A DNA stretch of 64,000 bases from Cyclobacteriaceae bacterium (GTDB taxonomy: Bacteria > Bacteroidota > Bacteroidia > Cytophagales > Cyclobacteriaceae): NCBI GenBank assembly GCA_016787725.1, contig JAEUTZ010000022.1, forward strand, positions 1 to 64,000, written 5' to 3'. Positions 35,395-43,452 of this stretch are shown one piece after another. The position numbers were made by a program, and so were the translations under genes. Numbering within the stretch: position 1 is the first letter of the stretch; each line of letters begins with the position of its first letter. The notes beneath the pieces are model-generated. The model saw only the letters and a list, made by a program, of their open reading frames with translations, did no database searches and was not told where the DNA came from.

Positions 35395-35510
35395 TCAAAC
35401 GAAGGTTGATTTGTGGCGTTGCGGCCACCCTTTACATTCGTACCAGATTAAAGCCAACTATAGACAAGATTATCCCCCGGGGTCAAGGACTTTGGGGGAT
35501 TTTCTTTTTT
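35395..35510 (+). ncRNA. Candidate small RNA or leader with intrinsic terminator
   Basis: The gap 35366-35618 has no convincing gene. It contains a GTGGC/GCCAC hairpin near 35417-35432 within a larger CGAAGG...CCTTTacaTTCG pairing, and then a terminator: ATCCCCC (35472-35478) with GGGGGAT (35494-35500) and a T-rich run TTTCTTTTTT. The terminator ends 108 bases before the sigma-factor gene. A TATTTTTCGC element at 35385-35394 could be a -7 box. It could be an sRNA, or an attenuated leader of the sigma operon. Boundaries are estimates. Confidence 0.35.
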
Positions 35511-35618
35511 ATACAATCCTGAAAATCTGCAGGCCAATTCCTTTTCAGTAAATTCGTTGGGGTAGGCAACCCTTTTTCGATTTACTCCGTCCCGTCTAAA
35601 ATTTCAACCTAAACACCC

Positions 35619-36161
35619 ATGCACCTGCTTATTCAGGGCTGCAAGCGTAAGGATCGTGATAGTCAGCGATTGCTCTATCAGCATTATTATGTGTACGCCT
35701 TGAGCATTTGTTTCCGGTATTCCAGGAGTATGGCGGAAGCCAGGGAAGTGGTAAATGACGGGTTCATGAAAGTCTTCTCAAAAATTGATCAGTATTCTCC
35801 GGAATCTTCCTTTAAAGGTTGGCTCCGGAAAATCATGATTAACGCTTCCATTGATCAATACCGGAAAGAGATCAGACATCAGCATCAGCACGATGTGAAT
35901 ATGAACGGGGTGGCTGCCAGCGAACCTCTGGTAATCAGTGAACTTTCGCATGAAGAACTCCTGACATTAGTTCAACGGTTATCCCCTGCGTACCGGGCTG
36001 TTTTTAATCTGTATGCAATTGATGGTTACACCCATGATGAAATTGGCAAGTTGCTGGGAATATCAACGGGTACTTCAAAATCAAATTTGTTAAAGGCCCG
36101 CGAAAATTTAAGAAAGATGCTTGCTGGCTTGAATCAGATATCGTATGAAAAGGCCAACTGA
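35619..36161 (+). CDS. ECF-type RNA polymerase sigma factor
   Basis: The 180-residue protein has sigma region 2 (about 1-85: DRDSQRLLYQHYYVYALSICFRYSRSMAEAREVVNDGFMKVFSKI and FKGWLRKIMINASIDQYRK) and region 4 (about 115-172: LTLVQRLSPAYRAVFNLYAIDGYTHDEIGKLLGISTGTSKSNLLKARENLRK, given here in pieces of the fold). There is no region 3, as in ECF sigmas. It directs polymerase to envelope-related promoters. Its stop lies 17 bases inside the next gene, which encodes its probable membrane anti-sigma factor. It heads the operon to 40411. Confidence 0.93.
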   Translation: MHLLIQGCKRKDRDSQRLLYQHYYVYALSICFRYSRSMAEAREVVNDGFMKVFSKIDQYSPESSFKGWLRKIMINASIDQYRKEIRHQHQHDVNMNGVAASEPLVISELSHEELLTLVQRLSPAYRAVFNLYAIDGYTHDEIGKLLGISTGTSKSNLLKARENLRKMLAGLNQISYEKAN

Positions 36162-37314
36162 CGAAGAATTGGATCAATTATTTAAGTCGGCAGCGGATGA
36201 TTACCAGCCCAAATTCGATCCCTCTGTCTGGGAGCCGATGCAGCAAAAGTTGGATCTTCCTGTAAGCTCTTTTTGGAAACGTTGGATGACGTATACTTTG
36301 GTAGGGTTCAGCATCTTTTCAGCGGGTGTATGGGTTGGTAATACGTTAGATAAAGCTGAAGATCGTATTCGTCAAATTAGTACCAATGCGAATCCTGAAC
36401 TAATACAATCCGAATCGGAACCTTTAGTCGAGTCTGACAACGAAACTCCTGTCTCTACATTTCAATTCAATAAGAATGAGATAACAACTACTCCGGAATT
36501 CCCAGTGACGATGGCTTCATCTTCTGAAAATCTGTCAAAAGACCCTAAAGAGGAGCCAGGTCATTATCCGCAGGGTAAGGCTGAAGGTTTTCTTGAAGAG
36601 AACGTTGGTACTAGGTTTGTTGATGCCGACATAAACGCGAATCTACAAGACTCCATTCAGGTTGATAATAGCATGACTGAAATGGCAAGAAGTGATTCGC
36701 TTTTACAGAAAGAAGTCCCCGAATCCGAAACCACACATGAAAAGCTTAGTAAAGGTTTGTTCGCCAGGGTATTGATATCTCCTGACTTTTCATCAATTGA
36801 TTTTGGTAAATCTACTTCCCTGGGAAGTAACGTAGCCATGCTTTTAGAGTATCAATTTTTACAACGATGGTCGATTTCCAGTGGTGGAATTTGGTCCTTG
36901 AAGAAGTACACCAGTCAGGAAGCAACGTATGCTGGATATCCGGCTAACGAGTTGGAGGGAACTTGTCAAATACTGGATCTCCCCATTAACGTAAGTTATT
37001 ACTTCAAATCTCGCGGTAAAACTACTGCTTTCTCATCTGTCGGGGTTTCTTCGTACTTCATGCTCAACGAAGAATACACCTATGAAATTCAATCGGGGTA
37101 TTATTCAAATTCCTATACGACCTATGTTAAAAATGAAAATACTGAGTGGTTCAAAATTCTTAATCTGTCCGTTGGAATTCAACATCAGGTGAAAAACAGA
37201 CTCTATTTACTAGCAGAGCCTTTTGTCAAAGTCCCCCTGGATGGTGTGGGTGAAGGGAATGTGGAGCTATCCAGTTGGGGACTCTTTTTTGGAGTTAAAT
37301 ACAAACTTTTTTGA
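36145..37314 (+). CDS. Probable anti-sigma factor with N-terminal TM and C-terminal barrel-like domain
   Basis: The 389-residue protein has a short cytosolic domain (1-45, EELDQLFKSAADDYQPKFDPSVWEPMQQKL) typical of Bacteroidota proteins encoded next to ECF sigmas, one membrane helix (47-66), a polar, disordered region rich in S, E and P (about 70-205), and a C-terminal part (about 206-389) made of alternating strands with aromatic ends (LLEYQFLQRWSISSG, WGLFFGVKYKLF) like a small outer-membrane barrel. Inner-membrane helix and barrel in one chain is topologically odd; it could span the periplasm. The gene overlaps the sigma gene by 17 bases, supporting a sigma/anti-sigma pair. Confidence 0.75.
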   Translation: MKRPTDEELDQLFKSAADDYQPKFDPSVWEPMQQKLDLPVSSFWKRWMTYTLVGFSIFSAGVWVGNTLDKAEDRIRQISTNANPELIQSESEPLVESDNETPVSTFQFNKNEITTTPEFPVTMASSSENLSKDPKEEPGHYPQGKAEGFLEENVGTRFVDADINANLQDSIQVDNSMTEMARSDSLLQKEVPESETTHEKLSKGLFARVLISPDFSSIDFGKSTSLGSNVAMLLEYQFLQRWSISSGGIWSLKKYTSQEATYAGYPANELEGTCQILDLPINVSYYFKSRGKTTAFSSVGVSSYFMLNEEYTYEIQSGYYSNSYTTYVKNENTEWFKILNLSVGIQHQVKNRLYLLAEPFVKVPLDGVGEGNVELSSWGLFFGVKYKLF

Positions 37315-37318
37315 AACC

Positions 37319-38125
37319 ATGATTATGAAAGGAAGATTCAGTTTTTATTACCTGGCGATAGCCGTGTGCTACGTTGCGAGTTGCTCTACATCCGAAGAAC
37401 CCCAACCAATTGATTGTGCAAATTCAGATTTGGAGGTTACATTCACCGTAACAAATCCCACTTCGTGCAATACTGCGGATGGAGTTATAACTGCTTCCGC
37501 TACGGGTGGTTCAGAACCGTATCAATTTGCCTTGGATTCTCAACCCTTCACCTCCAATTTTGTTTTTACTGGATTAGGTCCTGGCACTTACCAATTGAAG
37601 GTAAAAGACAAGAATGCATGCGAGCGGATGAAAGACGTAACCATCAATCCAGTTGGGTCAACCCTGGAAGCCTCTGTTCTTACTGCAAATAGTGGTTGTA
37701 AAACAACCAGTGGAAAAATCACTGTTACTGCAGCGGGTGGTCAGCCTCCCTACACGTATCAATTAAATACCGGTGCAATCGGTACTTCCAATGTATATAG
37801 TAACCTTGCTGCTGGCGACTATACTATCAAAGTTTTTGATCAGGCCGGGTGTTCAACAACACAAAGTACCTCCGTTTTATCAGGAGTTGAATTTAGTTCA
37901 CAGATAAAAGGGATTATTGATACCAATTGTGCGGTTTCCGGCTGTCATGTTACCGGGGGCGCTGCACCATTTACCTTGACCACGGTGGAATCAGTACGGT
38001 CGCGCGCCTCCCAAATCAAAGCAGCCACCCAAAGCGGAAGTATGCCAAAGAATAATCCTAAATTGCCACAGGCACAATTGGATTTAATTGCCTGTTGGGT
38101 AGACGATGGCGCTCCGAATAATTAG
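37319..38125 (+). CDS. Lipoprotein with SprB repeats and a CX4CH cytochrome-like domain
   Basis: The 268-residue protein starts at ATG 37319 (a second ATG is at 37325); longer frames run into the previous gene. A lipoprotein signal ends at YVASC (Cys22). Two SprB-type repeats follow (about 32-105 and 108-180), each with the pattern CNTADGVITASATGGSEPY, then FTGLGPGTYQLKVKDKNAC. The C-terminal 80 residues have SQIKGIIDTNCAVSGCH, a CX4CH haem-like motif, then a GSMP methionine segment and DLIACWVDDGAPNN, resembling planctomycete-type cytochrome c domains. It should be surface or outer-membrane anchored. A paralogue follows after 64 bases. Haem attachment is inferred. Confidence 0.8.
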   Translation: MIMKGRFSFYYLAIAVCYVASCSTSEEPQPIDCANSDLEVTFTVTNPTSCNTADGVITASATGGSEPYQFALDSQPFTSNFVFTGLGPGTYQLKVKDKNACERMKDVTINPVGSTLEASVLTANSGCKTTSGKITVTAAGGQPPYTYQLNTGAIGTSNVYSNLAAGDYTIKVFDQAGCSTTQSTSVLSGVEFSSQIKGIIDTNCAVSGCHVTGGAAPFTLTTVESVRSRASQIKAATQSGSMPKNNPKLPQAQLDLIACWVDDGAPNN

Positions 38126-38189
38126 AGACTTAACATCGTACAAACTTATCTTTCAAGAGGAATAGTTATCTTGCTTAAAACCCCATTTC

Positions 38190-38993
38190 GTGAACAACAT
38201 TAGAATCGCAATACCGCTTGTTTTTATTGCTTCGGCATGTGCTTACAACGATATAAACGATAAGATTTCATGCGAAGATTCAGATCTTTCGATTTCCGTG
38301 TCTTCCAAGTTGGATGTGAGCTCTTGCAAAGCCATTGATGGAGTAATTACGGTGCAGGCATCCGGTGGTAAACCAGGATACGACTTTAGCCTGAATGGAG
38401 GCATATACCAAACCAATCCTCAGTTTGAGAACCTGGCACCGGGTATCTACGAAATACAAGTGAAAGATTTTCTGGGCTGCAAAGCAAGTGTCTCCATTGA
38501 GTTGACAGCACCGAACAGTACGTTAAATGCATCGATTGTCATTCAAAGTGACGATCAATGTTTGACGAACAATGGTTCCATCAGCGTAACCGGGCAGGGC
38601 GGAACTGGCGTTTATCAATTTCAACTCGGATCAAATGGATTTTCAACCACCGGCACATTTGAAAATTTAAAACATGGGATCTATTCGGTGATTATTAAAG
38701 ATTCCGAAGATTGTCAAAAGGTCTTGAATGTTACGGTGCCGCGCGGACTTACCGGTGTACGTTATGCGACAGAAATCAAGCCAATTTTTGATGCTAATTG
38801 CAATCTTTCCGGATGTCATGGATCCGGAACAGGATCTCGCGATTGGACTAACTTTTCCAATATCCGAAACCGTGCAGCACAGATAAAAGCCCGCACAGTA
38901 AATAAATCAATGCCCATTGGAGGGTTTGTGTTAACACAGGAGGAAATTGACCTGATCTCCTGCTGGGTGGATGATGGAACTCCTGATAATTAA
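38190..38993 (+). CDS. Paralogous SprB-repeat/CX4CH cytochrome-like lipoprotein
   Basis: The 267-residue protein starts at a GTG (38190) with a lipoprotein-like signal ending IASAC (Cys17). It has two SprB-type repeats (CKAIDGVITVQASGGKPGYDFSL, then LAPGIYEIQVKDFLGC; and CLTNNGSISVTGQGGTGVY) and a C-terminal domain with IKPIFDANCNLSGCHGSG, KSMPIGG and DLISCWVDDGTPDN. It has the same layout as the preceding gene with clearly diverged sequence, so it is an older tandem duplication, not a recent copy. Cofactor binding and partner are inferred from the domain resemblance. Confidence 0.8.
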   Translation: MNNIRIAIPLVFIASACAYNDINDKISCEDSDLSISVSSKLDVSSCKAIDGVITVQASGGKPGYDFSLNGGIYQTNPQFENLAPGIYEIQVKDFLGCKASVSIELTAPNSTLNASIVIQSDDQCLTNNGSISVTGQGGTGVYQFQLGSNGFSTTGTFENLKHGIYSVIIKDSEDCQKVLNVTVPRGLTGVRYATEIKPIFDANCNLSGCHGSGTGSRDWTNFSNIRNRAAQIKARTVNKSMPIGGFVLTQEEIDLISCWVDDGTPDN

Positions 38994-39008
38994 TACTAAC
39001 TAAAAACC

Positions 39009-39542
39009 ATGAAATCACTTACCCTGATCATTGTAAGTCTTAGTATTCATTTTGTACATGCGCAGAAATTTACTACCGAGAAGTCGCTCATAGTCTTTTA
39101 TTCAGATGCCAGTATCGAGGATATCAAGGCAGAAAATCATCAGTCAATGAGCATATTCGACACGTCCACAGGGCAAATAGCTTTTTCTATCCCGATCAAG
39201 GAGTTTCAATTTGAAAAGTCTCTGATGAAGGAACACTTTAATGAAAAATACCTCGAATCAGAGAAGTATCCGAAAAGTACCTTTCAAGGTCGTGTTGAAG
39301 GTTATCAATCGACTTTGAAAGGTCAACAGCCCGTGACGGCAATCGGTAAGCTTACCATTCATGGAGTTACACGGGATGTAGAGATTAGCGGAACGCTGGA
39401 ATGGAGAGACAATAAGATCGTGGCGAATTCAAGTTTCAAAGTAAGACTGGAGGATTACAAAATTAAAGTTCCTCAACTGTTGTGGCAAAATATTGCAGAA
39501 GAAGTGGAGGTTACCATTGACTTTACTTATAAACCTTTATGA
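39009..39542 (+). CDS. YceI-family periplasmic lipid-binding protein
   Basis: The 177-residue protein has a signal peptide (MKSLTLIIVSLSIHFVHAQ) and the YceI lipocalin-like fold: FYSDASIEDIKAENHQSMSIFDTSTGQIAFSIPIKEFQFEKSLM (in short pieces), then KYPKSTFQG and the family signature TAIGKLTIHGVTRDVEISG, ending with a strand-rich region. YceI proteins bind long isoprenoid or quinone-like lipids in the periplasm. It ends by ATGA overlap with the DUF5777 gene and is within the sigma-factor operon, so it may carry a quinone or lipid for the cytochrome-like lipoproteins. Confidence 0.9.
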   Translation: MKSLTLIIVSLSIHFVHAQKFTTEKSLIVFYSDASIEDIKAENHQSMSIFDTSTGQIAFSIPIKEFQFEKSLMKEHFNEKYLESEKYPKSTFQGRVEGYQSTLKGQQPVTAIGKLTIHGVTRDVEISGTLEWRDNKIVANSSFKVRLEDYKIKVPQLLWQNIAEEVEVTIDFTYKPL

Positions 39543-40411
39543 AATACTTATTCTTAATCCTGATTGTTTGTTCAAACGATGTTTACGCCCAAGACGACTT
39601 GCTTAATGAATTGGAGCAGCACGAAGCTGCAACAAAAGACTATGTCACCTCTGCCTTTAAGAGTACCCGATTGGTGAATGGACAGACCATGGAGACCAAA
39701 CACAAAGGGGAGCTCGAATTTATTTTTGCGCATCGTTTTGGAGCGATAAATGAAGGGGCCTATGAACTTTTTGGCCTTGATCAGGCATATGTACGATTAG
39801 GACTCGAATACGGAATCACCGATCGCCTGGGAGTTGGATTCGGCCGGAATTCAGTTGATAAAACAATGGATGGTTATATTCGTTATAAGGTACTGGCTCA
39901 AACAAAGCAAGGAATGCCTGTTACGATGACTGCGTTTGCCAATGCGGCCATCAGAACTTCGCCCAAAAAAGAAGACGCTACCTTTGATATCACCCTAGAA
40001 GACCGGATGTCATATACCACCCAGGTATTAATCGCCCGAAAGTTCAGCCAGGCTTTGTCGTTGCAATTGATGCCAACCTGGGTACATAAGAATACGGTTG
40101 ACACGAGTATCGAAAACAATGATCAACTCGCCCTCGGTTTGGGTGGACGGCTCAAGCTTAGCAGGAGCATTGCCCTTACTTCAGAATATTACTATCGGTT
40201 CCAGGTACCTGATTCCAATCCGTATTTCAATTCTTTAGGTTTTGGTATTGACATTGAGACCGGTGGGCATGTATTTCAATTGGTGCTCACGAACAGCCGG
40301 GGTTTAACTGAACGAGCCTTTATCACAGAAACGACTGGTGAGTTTTTTGATGGTGATATTCACATGGGCTTTAATGTAACACGCACTTTCCAGGTACGAA
40401 GGCAACGATAG
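39539..40411 (+). CDS. DUF5777 beta-barrel outer-membrane protein
   Basis: The 290-residue protein has a signal peptide (about 1-17, ending VYAQ) and a body of amphipathic strands typical of an outer-membrane barrel. Family-like segments are ATKDYVTSAFKSTRLVNGQT and KGELEFIFAHRFGAINEGAYELFGLDQ, with many later strands ending in aromatic residues and a terminal GFNVTRTFQVRRQR. In Bacteroidota, DUF5777 proteins sit next to YceI and cytochrome-like proteins. It is the last gene of the operon, overlapping yceI by 4 bases, and precedes a terminator. Confidence 0.85.
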   Translation: MKYLFLILIVCSNDVYAQDDLLNELEQHEAATKDYVTSAFKSTRLVNGQTMETKHKGELEFIFAHRFGAINEGAYELFGLDQAYVRLGLEYGITDRLGVGFGRNSVDKTMDGYIRYKVLAQTKQGMPVTMTAFANAAIRTSPKKEDATFDITLEDRMSYTTQVLIARKFSQALSLQLMPTWVHKNTVDTSIENNDQLALGLGGRLKLSRSIALTSEYYYRFQVPDSNPYFNSLGFGIDIETGGHVFQLVLTNSRGLTERAFITETTGEFFDGDIHMGFNVTRTFQVRRQR

Positions 40412-40434
40412 ATTGAATTGATCAATCTTTTTTT
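40410..40434 (+). terminator. Intrinsic terminator of the sigma-factor operon
   Basis: AGATTGA and TCAATCT form a 7-bp stem with a 5-base loop, followed by six more T. It overlaps the end of the DUF5777 stop codon region and ends before the symporter start. Confidence 0.8.
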
Positions 40435-40468
40435 AGATTTAACTTTTTGTTTTTAAGACAGGAGCCCG

Positions 40469-41845
40469 TTGCTGCTTATTTCCATCATCTTTTATCTGGT
40501 CCTGACGGTCGCGATCGGCTACTGGGCTTCCCGGAGGGTTAAGACTTCGGGTGATTTTATGTTGGCGGGAAGAAGTCTTCCCATCCTGCTTAGCTCCTCC
40601 GCTCTGTTCGCTACCTGGTTTGGTTCCGAAACCGTTTTTGGTGCTTCATCCGAATTCTTAAAAGGCGGATTATCCTCCGTTATTGAAGATCCATTTGGAG
40701 CTGCACTTTGCCTTATTCTCTTTGGTCTGTTCTTCGCCAGGAAACTCTATTCCATGAACCTCCTGACGTTAGGTGATTACTTTAAGGTACGCTATGGAAA
40801 ACGGATCGAAATTGTGGCAAGTGCTTTTATTGTTCCTTCTTATGTAGGATACATTGCTGCGCAACTGGTAGCGATGGGATTAATCCTGAAGGTGGTGACC
40901 GGTACGGACATCTGGCAAGGGGTGGTAATTTCAGCTGTGGTGGTGACCTTCTACACGTATGTGGGTGGGATGTGGGCTATTTCAATCACGGATTTTATTC
41001 AGAGCCTCATTATCATTGGCGGGCTGGTTGTGCTGGCTATTATTTTGTCTGAAAAGTCGGGCGGTGTCATGAATGTATTAAGTACGGTTCAACCTGGCAC
41101 GTTTCGCTTTTTACCAAAAGCCGACATTACGGAAATTGTTATTTTTCTATCCGCTTGGTCCGTGTTGGGCTTGGGTTCCTTACCGTCACAAGATGTGTTT
41201 CAACGAGTGATGTCTTCCGATTCCGTACAGACGGCAGTTCGCTCTTGTTACATTGCGGGCATCCTTTATTTAACCGTAGCCATGTTACCACTTTTTATAA
41301 GTCTGTGTGTGCGGCACCTCTACCCAGAGTTTGTAAGTGGCGATACGCAATTAGCGCTTCCAAGCATGGTATTGAGTCACGCAGCCTTGCCGGTTCAGAT
41401 TCTTTTCTTTGGATCCCTATTATCAGCCATTATGAGTACTACTAGTTCAGCCATTCTGGCTCCTGCTGCAATCTTCTCAGAAAATATCATTCGCCCATTG
41501 GCCCACCATCGGTTTAATGACCGGGAATTCTTGTTGATTACCCGTTTATCAGTGCTTGGCTTCAGCATCCTCGCGACCATCATGGCATGCTGGCGGTCAA
41601 ATATTTATGAGTTGGTGGGCGAGTCGTCCATTTTAAGTCTGGTATCTTTGTTCGCGCCCCTGACGTTCGGGCTCTATTGGAACAGAGCCTCTCGCGTTGG
41701 CGCCTTGCTTTCAATGATTTCCGGACTTGCAACCTGGTTCATTGCCAACCGATTGGAATTGGCATGGCCGAGTTTAGTGCCCGCCTTGGTGGTTAGTGTA
41801 CTTACAATGATTTTTGGAAGCCTACTTTGGAAAGATAAGATATAG
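40469..41845 (+). CDS. Sodium:solute symporter (SSS) family transporter
   Basis: The 458-residue inner-membrane protein has about thirteen hydrophobic segments of the SSS/LeuT-like fold: SRRVKTSGDFMLAGRSLP, then GASSEFLKGG, a sugar/solute-type WRSNIYELVGESS and GLYWNRASRVG. The start is a TTG (40469) just after an AGGAG sequence, because an in-frame TAA at 40454 rules out longer forms and no ATG occurs before residue 31. It is followed 3 bases later by osmC-like and then metZ, forming a plus-strand operon. The substrate cannot be told from the sequence. Confidence 0.88.
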   Translation: MLLISIIFYLVLTVAIGYWASRRVKTSGDFMLAGRSLPILLSSSALFATWFGSETVFGASSEFLKGGLSSVIEDPFGAALCLILFGLFFARKLYSMNLLTLGDYFKVRYGKRIEIVASAFIVPSYVGYIAAQLVAMGLILKVVTGTDIWQGVVISAVVVTFYTYVGGMWAISITDFIQSLIIIGGLVVLAIILSEKSGGVMNVLSTVQPGTFRFLPKADITEIVIFLSAWSVLGLGSLPSQDVFQRVMSSDSVQTAVRSCYIAGILYLTVAMLPLFISLCVRHLYPEFVSGDTQLALPSMVLSHAALPVQILFFGSLLSAIMSTTSSAILAPAAIFSENIIRPLAHHRFNDREFLLITRLSVLGFSILATIMACWRSNIYELVGESSILSLVSLFAPLTFGLYWNRASRVGALLSMISGLATWFIANRLELAWPSLVPALVVSVLTMIFGSLLWKDKI

Positions 41846-41848
41846 AAT

Positions 41849-42271
41849 ATGGTAAAAATTGAAATCAATCGAATTGACCAGGATTTCCGGATGGAAGCCT
41901 TGAATGAAATGGGCAAGAGCATTATTATGGATGCAGGCGGGGCCGATGGCGGTCATGATTCAGGATTTCGACCCATGCAATTATTACTGGCAGCGATGGG
42001 TGGGTGTAGTGCCATTGATCTGATCAGTATTTTAAGAAAGCAGCGAGAACCCTTACGGGATTTGAAAATTACGGTAACGGGCGAACGACAGCAGGGGATG
42101 GTGCCTGCGTTGTATACGGAGGTACATGCGCACTTCAGGTTATATGGAAACATTAATAAGGAAAAAGCAGGGCGAGCGGTTCAGTTGTCGGTAGAGAAGT
42201 ATTGCTCGGTAGCAAAAACATTAGAGAAAACAGCAACCGTAACACACAGTTTTGAAATCATAAATGAGTAG
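41849..42271 (+). CDS. OsmC-family thiol peroxidase-like protein
   Basis: The 140-residue protein belongs to the OsmC/Ohr group that reduces organic hydroperoxides. The two redox cysteines are present: GGCSAIDLISILRKQ (first Cys) and KYCSVAKTLEKTATVTHSF (second Cys). Length is as usual. It is encoded between the symporter and metZ with 3- and 5-base gaps, so it is translated with them; a thiol-protective role beside sulfur-assimilation genes is reasonable inference. Confidence 0.9.
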   Translation: MVKIEINRIDQDFRMEALNEMGKSIIMDAGGADGGHDSGFRPMQLLLAAMGGCSAIDLISILRKQREPLRDLKITVTGERQQGMVPALYTEVHAHFRLYGNINKEKAGRAVQLSVEKYCSVAKTLEKTATVTHSFEIINE

Positions 42272-42276
42272 TCGTT

Positions 42277-43452
42277 ATGGAAGAAAGGAATTTCGAAACA
42301 GATGCCATCCGCACACAAAGTGAACGGACCCCCAACCGGGAGCACTCCGTTCCATTATACCTTACTTCCAGTTTTGTATTTGAAGATGCCGAACAGGCAC
42401 GGGCCTTATTTGCTGATGAGGTACCCGGCAATATTTATACGAGGTTCTCCAATCCGAATAACACTGAGTTAATTGAAAAGCTATGTTTGTTGGAAGGAAC
42501 GGAAGATGGAATTGCCACCGCTTCGGGTATGGCGGCCATGTATATCAGCATGGCCTCACTTTTAAAGTCTGGCGATCATATTCTCGCTTCCCGGTCGGTC
42601 TTCGGGTCAACGCATCAAATTCTCAACACAATTTTTCCAAGATTTAATATTAGCTATACGTATGCTGATATAACTGATCCAGCCTCCTGGGAAGCAAAAA
42701 TTCTACCCAACACCAGGATGATCTTTGTGGAAACTCCTTCCAATCCGGCCTTGGATATCATTGATTTGGAGTGGTTAGGAAAATTGGCAGCAAGAAAAAA
42801 TCTGATTTTGAATGTGGACAATTGCTTTGCTACACCTTATCTGCAAAATCCCGCCCGGTGGGGGGCACACATAGTTACCCATTCGGCCACTAAATTTATT
42901 GATGGTCAGGGCCGGGTAATTGGAGGGGCGGTGTTAGGAAAAAAGGAGTTGATTAAAGAAGTTCGCTTTTTCGCCCGGCATACGGGGCCGGCTATGTCTC
43001 CATTCAATGCCTGGATTCTTTCGAAGAGTTTGGAGACGCTGGCCGTACGCATGGAGCGACACTGTGAAAATGCCGGGAAGGTTGCACGATTCCTGGAAGG
43101 TCATCCCGAAGTGCTGAAAGTAAAATATCCGTTCCTTGAATCGCACCCGCAACATTCGCTTGCTAAAAAGCAAATGCGGTTAGGAGGTGGAGTTGTCACA
43201 TTTGAAATACAGGGCGGAATTGACCGGGGCCGGAAATTTTTGAACGCTCTTAAAATGCTATCACATTCGGCTAACCTGGGCGATACCCGAAGTATTGCCA
43301 CCCACCCGGCTTCTACAACACACTCGAAACTCAGTGATGCAGAAAGGCTGGCCGTTGGGATTACTCCCGGATTAGTAAGAATCTCTGCGGGACTTGAAAA
43401 TATTGCAGATATAATTGGGGATATTAACCAGGCGATACAGGTTAGTAAGTAG
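42277..43452 (+). CDS. metZ: O-succinylhomoserine sulfhydrylase (Cys/Met metabolism PLP enzyme)
   Basis: MetZ makes homocysteine from O-succinyl- or O-acetylhomoserine and sulfide with PLP. The 391-residue protein has the fold-type I signature: the PLP lysine in THSATKFIDGQGRVIGGAVLG, and the C-terminal HSANLGDTRSIATHPASTTHSKLSDAERLAVGITPGLVRISAGLE in the right order. The N-terminal YTRFSNPNNTELIEKLCLLEG is typical. MetZ rather than MetB or MetC is judged from sequence flavour and is moderately certain. Its 3' end overlaps the convergent ThiF/MoeB gene by 11 bases. Confidence 0.9.
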   Translation: MEERNFETDAIRTQSERTPNREHSVPLYLTSSFVFEDAEQARALFADEVPGNIYTRFSNPNNTELIEKLCLLEGTEDGIATASGMAAMYISMASLLKSGDHILASRSVFGSTHQILNTIFPRFNISYTYADITDPASWEAKILPNTRMIFVETPSNPALDIIDLEWLGKLAARKNLILNVDNCFATPYLQNPARWGAHIVTHSATKFIDGQGRVIGGAVLGKKELIKEVRFFARHTGPAMSPFNAWILSKSLETLAVRMERHCENAGKVARFLEGHPEVLKVKYPFLESHPQHSLAKKQMRLGGGVVTFEIQGGIDRGRKFLNALKMLSHSANLGDTRSIATHPASTTHSKLSDAERLAVGITPGLVRISAGLENIADIIGDINQAIQVSK

